From positions 2,418,001-2,482,000 of the forward strand of contig NZ_JAYMGV010000001.1 in assembly GCF_035818475.1 (NCBI RefSeq): a stretch of 64,000 nt of DNA, in the 5' to 3' direction. Shown here one piece after another: positions 8,109-16,130 of this stretch. Position 1 is the first letter of the stretch; every line of letters begins with the position of its first letter. Source of the stretch: Cognatitamlana sp035818475 (lineage in GTDB: Bacteria > Bacteroidota > Bacteroidia > Flavobacteriales > Flavobacteriaceae). The notes under the pieces are model-generated. The model did no database searches, had not been told where the DNA came from, and saw only the letters and a list, made by a program, of their open reading frames with translations. The position numbers and the translations under genes were made by a program.

Positions 8109-10376
8109 ATGACATTTGACATTGATATGATAAAAGGGGTTTATGCGAGAATGAAAAACCGCATAGATGCTGCCCGAGAAGTTGTTGGACGACCACTAAC
8201 ACTTTCAGAAAAAATATTGTACAATCACCTTTGGGATGGTACACCAACCAAAGCTTTTGAGAGAGGAAAAGATTACGTGGATTTTGCTCCTGATAGAATA
8301 GCTTGTCAGGATGCAACGGCGCAAATGGCTTTGTTACAATTCATGCAAGCCGGAAAGAGTAAGGTGGCGGTACCAACAACAGTACATTGTGACCATTTAA
8401 TTCAGGCAAAAGAAGGTGCTGCAATAGATTTAAAACATGCTAATAATGTTAGTAGTGAGGTATTTAATTTCCTGGAGTCTGTGTCAAATAAATATGGTAT
8501 TGGTTTTTGGAAACCCGGAGCAGGAATTATTCATCAGGTGGTATTAGAAAATTATGCATTTCCAGGAGGCATGATGATTGGTACAGATTCGCATACGGTG
8601 AATGCCGGAGGATTAGGAATGGTTGCTGTTGGTGTTGGAGGTGCTGACGCGGTAGATGTAATGGCTGGAATGGCCTGGGAGTTAAAGTTTCCTAAATTAA
8701 TAGGAGTGAAGTTAACCGGAAAACTTTCGGGTTGGACCGCACCAAAAGATGTCATTTTAAAAGTGGCAGAGATACTTACCGTAAAAGGAGGAACCGGAGC
8801 TATAGTAGAATATTTTGGTCCTGGAGCTATATCAATGTCCTGTACAGGTAAAGGGACCATTTGTAATATGGGAGCAGAGATAGGAGCAACAACTTCTACT
8901 TTTGGGTATGATGAATCAATGGATCGTTATTTACGTGCCACTGACAGAGCAGGTATTGCAGATGCTGCTAATGAAGTGGCAGATTATTTAACGGCAGATA
9001 CAGAGGTGTATGCCAACCCGGAGCAGTATTTTGATCAGGTTATTGAAATTAACCTATCAGAATTAGGCCCATTATTGAATGGACCGTTTACTCCGGACTT
9101 ATCTACAGAGGTAGGTACTGCAATGAATGAAAAAGCAAAAGCCAATGATTGGCCTATAAAAGTAGAATGGGGGTTAATAGGGTCTTGTACCAACTCTTCT
9201 TATGAAGATTTGTCGCGCGCATCATCCATTGCCCAGCAAGCATTAGATAAAAGCTTGAAAACCAAAGCAGAATTTGGTATTAACCCGGGGTCTGAACAAG
9301 TACGATACACAGCGGAACGTGACGGAATTTTAGACGTATTTGAAAAATTAGATGCTAAAATATTCACAAACGCATGTGGCCCGTGTATTGGGCAGTGGGC
9401 ACGTTACTCAGATCCTAAAAATGCACCAAAAAATAGTATCGTTCACTCCTTTAACAGAAATTTTGCCAAACGTGCAGATGGTAACCCTAATACCCATGCC
9501 TTTGTAGCATCTCCGGAGTTAACTGCAGCCATAGCTATAGCCGGTCGTTTAGATTTTAACCCATTAACAGATACCCTGATTAATGAAAATGGTGAAGAGG
9601 TGATGTTAGATGAACCAACAGGATGGGAGTTACCGCCAAAAGGGTTTGATGTTAAAGAAAATGGTTATTTAGAGCCACAAGAAGATGGAAGCGGCGTCAA
9701 TGTGGTTGTAAAAGAGGATTCAGAGCGTTTACAATTATTAACGCCATTTGTACCTCTTGGCGACTCTATTACAGGAGCTAAATTATTAATTAAAGCCTTT
9801 GGAAAATGTACTACAGATCATATTTCTATGGCGGGGCCATGGTTACGTTATAGAGGGCATTTAGATAATATAGCCAACAATACCTTAATTGGAGCTGTTA
9901 ACGCTTTCAACCAAAAGACAAATTTTGTTAAAAACCAATTAACAGGCGAGTATGATGGTGTGCCGGATGTACAACGTGCTTATAAGGCAGAAGGTATAAA
10001 AACAGTAGTGGTTGGAGATCATAACTATGGAGAAGGCTCTTCCAGAGAGCATGCAGCTATGCAACCACGTCATTTAGGGGTTGCTGCGGTTATTGTAAAA
10101 TCCTTTGCACGTATTCATGAAACTAATTTGAAGAAACAAGGGATGTTAGGTTTAACCTTTGCTAATGAAGCCGATTACGATCTCATTCAAGAAGATGATA
10201 CGTTTAACTTCTTAGATTTAAATGCATTTGCGCCTGGTAAGCCGTTAACGGTTGAAGTGGAGCATGCGGATGGTAGTAAAGATGCCATTATGTTAAATCA
10301 TACCTATAACGATTCGCAAATTGCATGGTATAAAGAAGGTTCAGCACTTAATCTAATTAAGAAACAAAACGCATAA
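8109..10376 (+). CDS. acnA: Aconitate hydratase, mitochondrial/AcnA type
   Basis: A 755-residue [4Fe-4S] aconitase of the mitochondrial-like type, a different subfamily from the AcnB just upstream. The catalytic domains come first (about 1-540) and the swivel domain last (about 560-755, with GDHNYGEGSSREHAAMQPR split as GDHNYGEGSS and REHAAMQPR). Cluster Cys residues are Cys360 (GSCTNSSYED) and Cys423/Cys426 (ACGPCIGQW); GTDSHT and HCDHL active-site motifs are present. Length matches the mitochondrial family (about 750-780), not the longer AcnA/IRP1 group (about 890). Two hairpins follow, so it appears to be monocistronic. Confidence 0.96.
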   Translation: MTFDIDMIKGVYARMKNRIDAAREVVGRPLTLSEKILYNHLWDGTPTKAFERGKDYVDFAPDRIACQDATAQMALLQFMQAGKSKVAVPTTVHCDHLIQAKEGAAIDLKHANNVSSEVFNFLESVSNKYGIGFWKPGAGIIHQVVLENYAFPGGMMIGTDSHTVNAGGLGMVAVGVGGADAVDVMAGMAWELKFPKLIGVKLTGKLSGWTAPKDVILKVAEILTVKGGTGAIVEYFGPGAISMSCTGKGTICNMGAEIGATTSTFGYDESMDRYLRATDRAGIADAANEVADYLTADTEVYANPEQYFDQVIEINLSELGPLLNGPFTPDLSTEVGTAMNEKAKANDWPIKVEWGLIGSCTNSSYEDLSRASSIAQQALDKSLKTKAEFGINPGSEQVRYTAERDGILDVFEKLDAKIFTNACGPCIGQWARYSDPKNAPKNSIVHSFNRNFAKRADGNPNTHAFVASPELTAAIAIAGRLDFNPLTDTLINENGEEVMLDEPTGWELPPKGFDVKENGYLEPQEDGSGVNVVVKEDSERLQLLTPFVPLGDSITGAKLLIKAFGKCTTDHISMAGPWLRYRGHLDNIANNTLIGAVNAFNQKTNFVKNQLTGEYDGVPDVQRAYKAEGIKTVVVGDHNYGEGSSREHAAMQPRHLGVAAVIVKSFARIHETNLKKQGMLGLTFANEADYDLIQEDDTFNFLDLNAFAPGKPLTVEVEHADGSKDAIMLNHTYNDSQIAWYKEGSALNLIKKQNA

Positions 10377-10386
10377 TTGAGTTTTG

Positions 10387-10419
10387 AGACCTGTCAGGTT
10401 TTGAAAACCTGACAGGTCT
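10387..10419. repeat. Near-perfect 33-nt palindrome, likely dispersed element and terminator
   Basis: A 16-bp perfect stem (core ACCTGTCAGGTTTT, loop G, exact complement) begins 10 nt after the aconitase stop. I recall this type of ACCTGTCAGG palindrome as common between flavobacterial genes, so it may be a dispersed element serving as a terminator. It has no T-run of its own; a canonical terminator follows immediately. Confidence 0.7.
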
Positions 10420-10427
10420 TGGTAGAT

Positions 10428-10458
10428 AAAAAACCAATGTAAAAACATTGGTTTTTTT
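10428..10458 (+). terminator. Rho-independent terminator of the second aconitase
   Basis: AAAAAACCAATGT is followed by an AAAA loop and the complement ACATTGGTTTTTTT, ending in a T-run. It lies about 50 nt after the aconitase stop. Confidence 0.88.
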
Positions 10459-10470
10459 GTTCTGATCTGA

Positions 10471-10620
10471 TGTCATTGCGAGGCAAATGTCTAATTTGCC
10501 GTGGCAATCTCTTAACCGAGGAGAGATTATCACGTCGCTTTGCTCCTCATAATAACGATAATCTACTAGGTTTTTGACTCATCGCAATATTGTCATTCAG
10601 AACGCAGTGAAGAATCTTTA
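10471..10620. repeat. Degenerate composite intergenic repeats (CATTGCGAGG and CATTC-GAACGCAGTGAAGAATC types)
   Basis: The left part (10471-10512) starts GTCATTGCGAGG and ends CGTGGCAATCTC. The right part (about 10522-10558) holds GAGATTATCACGTCGC and CTCCTCATAATAACG, an imperfect reverse complement of the left. This is the familiar non-coding dispersed repeat found in many Bacteroidota intergenic regions, here visibly decayed. A second familiar type, GTCATTCAGAACGCAGTGAA plus GAATCTTT, follows at 10591-10620. No coding function is seen. The rest of 10621-10790 shows nothing recognisable. Confidence 0.6.
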
Positions 10621-10791
10621 GGTACAATGGCGACTGGGTTTAGGGGGGTAAGTTAGGACTTATTATTAACCTGTGTAGTTTTAGTTGTATTACCATATAG
10701 GTACGGCTGAGGTCAGTGCTAATTAGGGAGACGTTTAACATATATTTATAAGGCTAGCACTTTTCATAGGACACGTTGTTGTAAGCTCGTT

Positions 10792-11166
10792 TTATTCGAC
10801 CATAATATCAAATTCTTTGTATTTCATTCTATGAGAATCATTGTAAATTTCAATCCAATTCCCTCTATCCAATCTTTGAACAATAAGTCCAAGTCTAAAC
10901 TTGTTTTTAATGAGGTTAAGTATCACTTTTTTTAAGTCAATTTGCTTTCCTATATATTTAAGTTCAGTTCCAAACCCATCCTTGATATCAAAAGCATGAT
11001 AATTAAAACTAAAATCAATGTTTTCATTTAATAACTCCTCACAGATTATTAATTTAAAGTGATCTTCTAAGGTTTCTTCATACATACCTTCTCCTTGGAA
11101 ATTATAAATGGTTCTAACGGGTATACTAAATCTTAAGATTTTCTCATTATTTTTATTCATAATCAA
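10792..11166 (-). CDS. Small hypothetical protein
   Basis: A 124-residue protein without signal peptide, membrane segment or motif that I recognise. It is predicted soluble, with alternating hydrophobic and charged stretches; Asp/Glu-rich patches and size are in the range of immunity or antitoxin proteins, but that is only an impression. It starts at ATG 11166 (a second Met is two codons in). It lies 33 nt after the truncated SIR2/AbiH-like ORF on the same strand, inside an accessory patch between conserved genes. Its base composition is strongly AT-rich. It may be a passenger gene acquired by transfer. Confidence 0.6.
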   Translation of the reverse strand: MIMNKNNEKILRFSIPVRTIYNFQGEGMYEETLEDHFKLIICEELLNENIDFSFNYHAFDIKDGFGTELKYIGKQIDLKKVILNLIKNKFRLGLIVQRLDRGNWIEIYNDSHRMKYKEFDIMVE

Positions 11167-11198
11167 ATTTTGAGTTAGTAGAAATAACTTATGAGGGT

Positions 11199-11633
11199 TT
11201 ATGTATAAAACATAGCGTGTAAAAAGACGCTAACTTTCCGGATTAGCACAGGGCCTAATTTTTTTATATTGTTTTTAATTTTTCTCATTTTAAAAGCCAA
11301 ATTAAATTTTCTACAATGTAATTCATTTAGTAGAAAATAATATTCAAAACCTATATCCGAAATAGAGACCTTTTTTGAGTAGTTTCTTTTGAAATTTTCT
11401 AATTCTTCTTTTTCATCATTTAATACAGCCAATTGGTCATAATGTCCGTTTAAAAAATTTGGAACCGCTAAATGCAGGATATAAATCCAAATTTCAATTT
11501 TTTTAGTATAAACTTCGGGTGAAAAATCGCCAGTTTTTAAATTGAGGAATGCTCTTTCAATTATGCTTTTGTTTGTATATTCCAATCCACCGAACTGAAT
11601 GTCTATTCCGTTTCCTATTATTATATTATTCAC
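11199..11633 (-). CDS. N-terminal fragment of a SIR2/AbiH-like protein (probably truncated)
   Basis: A 144-residue ORF with a GTG start at 11633. The first residues, NNIIIGNGIDIQFGG, match the nucleotide-binding opening of long SIR2/AbiH-like proteins found in phage-defence contexts (IGNGxDxxxGG type). Those are typically several hundred residues, with a later HLHG-type motif that is missing here. The ORF looks like an authentic N-terminal domain to about residue 125, followed by an unrelated tail (SVFLHAMFYT). I infer a deletion remnant, so activity is unlikely. The short distance to the next ORF on the strand fits a recombined accessory patch. The homology is from memory. Confidence 0.5.
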   Translation of the reverse strand: MNNIIIGNGIDIQFGGLEYTNKSIIERAFLNLKTGDFSPEVYTKKIEIWIYILHLAVPNFLNGHYDQLAVLNDEKEELENFKRNYSKKVSISDIGFEYYFLLNELHCRKFNLAFKMRKIKNNIKKLGPVLIRKVSVFLHAMFYT

Positions 11634-11867
11634 CCGTTACTTTTTGCTTTTGTATAACAATTGGATATAGACTATTGGATATATACATTATAAAACTAAA
11701 ACATTAAACTTTCTATTTCCATCAATATGAGTTATCCAACCTTAAACGAAGGTAGAAGAAATTTTTTACAAAATCAAGTTTGCTAAAATAACTTATTAGC
11801 TACTCTTTTAAGACTAAAATAGCTTTCTTTAGACTACCAAAATTGTATTTTAGCAAAAACACCTAAA

Positions 11868-12641
11868 ATGAACTCAAGACAAGATCAACTAAAAGCCTTT
11901 GATAGATTGTTAACCATTATGGATGAGTTGCGAGAGCAATGCCCATGGGATAAAAAACAGACTATGGAAACCTTACGCCATTTAACTATTGAAGAAACTT
12001 ATGAGCTGGGTGATGCCATTTTAGACAATAATCTGGAGGAAGTAAAAAAAGAGTTAGGTGATGTGTTATTACACATAGTATTCTATTCTAAAATAGGAAG
12101 TGAAACCAACGACTTTGATATTGCCGATGTGTGTAATGACATATGTGAAAAGCTTATTAACAGGCATCCTCATATTTATGGCGATGTTAAAGTAAACAAT
12201 GAAGAGGATGTTAAACGTAATTGGGAAAATTTAAAGCTTAAAGAAGGTAAAAAGAGTGTATTAGAAGGAGTGCCCCAAAGCTTACCGGCATTGGTTAAAG
12301 CCAACAGAATTCAGGAAAAAGTAGCTGGTGTGGGTTTTGACTGGGAACAACCGGAACAGGTTTGGGAAAAACTACAAGAAGAACTATCAGAATTTCAAAC
12401 AGAGGTAAAGTCAGGAAATCAGGACGCTATGGAAAGCGAATTTGGAGACGTCATGTTCTCTATGGTAAACTACGCTCGTTTTTTAAATATAAATCCTGAG
12501 AATGCCTTAGAGCGCACCAATAAAAAGTTTACGAAGCGTTTTCAGTATTTAGAAGAAAAAGCCAAATCTTTAAATAAAAGCTTAAAAGATATGACGCTTG
12601 CCGAAATGGATGTGTTTTGGGAAGAAGCAAAACATATTTAG
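11868..12641 (+). CDS. mazG: Nucleoside triphosphate pyrophosphohydrolase MazG
   Basis: A house-cleaning cytoplasmic enzyme hydrolysing (d)NTPs to NMP and pyrophosphate, with effects on ppGpp stress signalling in E. coli. The 257 residues hold two MazG domains, as in the E. coli protein (263 aa). The first has the signature CPWDKKQTMETLRHLTIEE followed by the metal-binding EETYEL helix and ELGDVLLH; the second has EELSEF and EFGDVMFS near the C-terminus. It is preceded by a TATTTTAG box near the start, a near match to the Bacteroidota -7 element. It appears to be a single-gene unit after the accessory patch. Confidence 0.95.
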   Translation: MNSRQDQLKAFDRLLTIMDELREQCPWDKKQTMETLRHLTIEETYELGDAILDNNLEEVKKELGDVLLHIVFYSKIGSETNDFDIADVCNDICEKLINRHPHIYGDVKVNNEEDVKRNWENLKLKEGKKSVLEGVPQSLPALVKANRIQEKVAGVGFDWEQPEQVWEKLQEELSEFQTEVKSGNQDAMESEFGDVMFSMVNYARFLNINPENALERTNKKFTKRFQYLEEKAKSLNKSLKDMTLAEMDVFWEEAKHI

Positions 12642-12756
12642 GAATTAAACATATATTCTGTTCAATTCAACGTATTTATCCCTGTTTTAATAAGCATCTG
12701 AGTTATTTTGCTCTATATTACGCTTTGTTTCAGAATTAAAAGGCCAATCTTTAATA

Positions 12757-15700
12757 ATGTTTAACCCTAAGAGCATATTATATTTTATCGGTTTTGCCAT
12801 AGCCCTATGCCAACCTATTCAAACTCAAAATATAGCACCAACCTTGACTGCAACAGGAAATCAAGGGTATTGCCCGTTAAATCAGATTAATATTGTCACG
12901 GATTTTGATATTAGTGATGAGGATGATACGGAAATAGAGGGGCTGTTCGTTCAAATATCTACGGGGTATGTCCAGAGAGAAGATTCACTAACCTTGACCG
13001 GAAGTCACCCTACTATTGTAACGTCGTGGAGTGTTGTAGAAGGCAAACTAACCCTAAAAGGAATAGCCGGGGCTCTGGTTAGCTATACCGATCTCATTGC
13101 AGCAATAAAAGATGTTGTTTTTCAAAGTACAAGTAATCAACCGTCAGATAAGGGATTTTCTATTACTATTGGCGATGCCAATTACTTGCCACAAACAGGG
13201 CATTATTATGAGTATGTACCTGCATTGGGAATAACCTGGACAGACGCCAAAGTTGCAGCCGAAAATAAAACTTATTTTGGACTTCAAGGCTATTTAGCAA
13301 CCATAACATCAGCAGAAGAAGCTCAGTTGTCAGGAGAGCAGGCAGCCGGAGCGGGTTGGATAGGAGGAAGTGATAGCGAAACAGATGACGTTTGGAAATG
13401 GGTAACCGGACCTGAAGCCGGTACTATTTTTTGGAATGGCGAGATTGGTGGCTCTACACCTAATTTTGCATTTTGGAATGCCGATGAACCCAATGACTGG
13501 GGAGGGGGTGAGAATTATGCTCATGTTACAGCCCCGGGGATTGGTGTTCCCGGATCATGGAATGATTTAACTAATACCGGGGCTTCTAGCGGGCCCTATC
13601 AGCCCAAGGGTTATATTGTGGAGTATGGCGGCATGCCGGGGGAAACGGCTCCGGATATTTCAGCGAGTACTAATATATATTACAAAAATAACAAGTACCA
13701 CACCAGTAACAATTTGCGGTAGTGGAACGGGGAGTTTAAGTGCAGAGGCATCTGTTGGAGATGTGTTGTGGTTTGATACACTAACAAGTACTACACCCTT
13801 GTTTAAAGGAGATACCTATACCACACCAAATATTAGTGCTTCAACAACCTATTATGCATTGGCATCAATAAATGATTGTATAGAGGGAGTGCGTGTGGCT
13901 GTTGAGGCTACAGTAACTTCAATTCCTGTCATAAGTTCAGTTACAGATGATTTGGTTTGCGAATTAGGATCGGGGACATTATTAGCAACAGCATCTGCCG
14001 GTACAATAAATTGGTATGAATCACCTACTGGAGGTATTTCTGTAGGTACCGGAACGTCTTTTACCACTCCGGTTTTAAATAGCACCACTAACTATTATGT
14101 GGATGCTACAGTGAATGACTGTACAACAACCATTAGAACCCCAGTGGTTTTAACAGTGCAAAAAACAGATTTGCCTACAGGAAACTCTAATCAAAGTTTC
14201 TGTGATATAGATCATGCCACTGTTGCTGATTTAATGGCTAACGGAACAGATATTCAATGGTATAGCTCCAGTTCAGGAGGTACGGCTCTTAGCTTAACTG
14301 ATACCTTGACTTCTTCAATTTACTATGCGTCACAAATAATTAACACTTGCGAAAGCCCTGCACGTTTGCCAGTAACTGTTTTAATTCATGAAACAGTAGT
14401 ACCTCCAACTCTGGCAGATATTCCACTTATTCAATTATGTGATGATGATTTAGACGGAGATGATGCTAATGGCTTTACTACTTTTGATTTAACAACAAAC
14501 CAGTCTGTCATTTTAAACGGTAAATCAGATTCAGACTTTACACTTCGTTACTTTTTTACAGACATATCAGGAACTAAAATTGAAATACTATCTCCCAAAA
14601 CCTTTATTAATACTGTTAAGGATACACAAATCATTGATGTAAGAATTGAAAATAAGGCTAGTACTACCTGTTATACGGAGACCTCTTTTACCATTAGAGT
14701 AAATGCCTTACCTGTAATAAACAGTTCTATAGATTTTAAAAATTGTGACTCCGATGGTAACCCTGATGGTTTTACTAATTTTAATCTAAATGAAGCGGAT
14801 GGCTTTATTACTAATAATGCCACCGGGTTGAACATATCCTATCATTTAAGTCGTTCTGAAGCCGATTCTAACACAGGAGCTATTAATGCAAGTGCGTTTA
14901 ACAATAGCAATAGTATTTCAAATATGGTATATGCACGTGTTGAGACTAGTTTGGGTTGCCATAGGATATGCGACGTTAATTTACAGGTTTCGGCAACTTC
15001 TTTTTCACCGGATTTTTATGAAGAGCTTGAGTTATGTGATTATGATGGTTTAAATGATGGGTATCATGAATTTGACCTAAGCCTGGCAACTGGTACATTA
15101 ATGGCTGAACTTCCTGCCGGGCAAAATTTAACCATTAGCTATTATAGAAATGCGGAAGATGCCCAATTAGAGCAGAATGAAATCATTGGAGTTTATAGAA
15201 ATGAAGTACCCTATTCACAGCCTGTTTATGTACGGGTAGAGAGTGAAGATAATGGGGCGTGTTTTGGTATAGGGCCACATTTACTTTTGACCGTTAATCC
15301 GTTGCCGGAATTTGAGATTGACCAAACGGAGGTTTATTGTTTGGATAATACATCAATCTCCCTGTTTACTTTTAATCCTAAAGGTGATTATACTTATGAA
15401 TGGACAGATGAAAATGGAGCGGTAGTAAGTACAGAAGCTAATGTTTCTGTAAATACTGGAGGTGTATATAATGTCATTGCTACTTCTGACTATGGATGTG
15501 AGTCTGAGTCAGTTCGTTTTGAGGTTGTGGAGTCTGCTATTGCAAACATTGGCCTTGATGATATTAAGATTGTTGAACTATCTGATAACAATAGTATTGA
15601 AATAAATAACAGCAATAATAATTTAGGGATAGGAGACTATGAATTTGCTTTAAATGATATTAATGGCCCATATAAAGGTGATCCTTATTTTGATAGAGTG

Positions 15701-16048
15701 GGTGCGGGTACTCATATAATCTATGTAAGGGATAAGAATAAATGTGGTATTGCTGAGTTAGAGGTTTTTATTCTTGGATTTCCTAAATATTTTACTCCAA
15801 ACGGGGATACATTTAATGAAACGTGGCAAATAAAAGGTTTAGGTAATGATTATACCAATGCCTCAAAAGTTAGTATTTATGATCGCTATGGAAAGCTAAT
15901 TAAGCAATTAAGCGCTAAAAATGGGTTTTGGGATGGAACTTTTAATGGGCAGGTCTTACCCAATTCTGATTATTGGTTTGTAGCCAAATTAGACCATATT
16001 ACTGCAGGAGTGAAAATATTTAAAGGACATTTTAGTTTATTACGTTGA
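12757..16048 (+). pseudogene. Frameshifted T9SS type B secreted lectin/adhesin with CHU_C (gliding-motility C-terminal) domain
   Basis: Two overlapping reading frames (12757-13722 and 13616-16048) encode one protein of about 1097 residues. The N-terminal part has a signal peptide (to about residue 24), a cadherin-like/beta region, and a C-type lectin fold (about 145-290; GHYYEYVPALGITWTDAKVA, WIGGSD, WNADEPNDWGGGENYAH). The second frame carries Ig-like repeats (STTPVTICGSGTGSLSAEAS and similar) and ends in the gliding-motility C-terminal domain (FPKYFTPNGDTFNETWQI) that targets T9SS substrates to the surface. The frame changes at about 13671-13683 in TAATATATATTAC; adding one AT unit gives STNIYITKITSTTP, matching the STxIxIxxIT linker pattern I know from this family. 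It may be a pseudogene, a phase-variable gene or an assembly error. Confidence 0.85.
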
Positions 16049-16075
16049 TTTGTTAATGTTCAATGTAATAGAAAC

Positions 16076-16112
16076 AAAAAAGAGGATGTTATTAACTAAG
16101 CACCCTCTTTTT
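16076..16112. terminator. Bidirectional terminator between convergent genes
   Basis: AAAAGAGGATG pairs with CACCCTCTTTT with one mismatch. Runs of A on the left and T on the right allow termination in both directions, for the adhesin gene and the DUF349 gene. Confidence 0.75.
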
Positions 16113-16130
16113 ATTCGTTGTTAATTTTAT

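Noticed and set aside
13852..14088. Minus-strand frame of 78 codons within the adhesin gene
   Set aside because: Opposite-strand shadow of Ig-like repeats.
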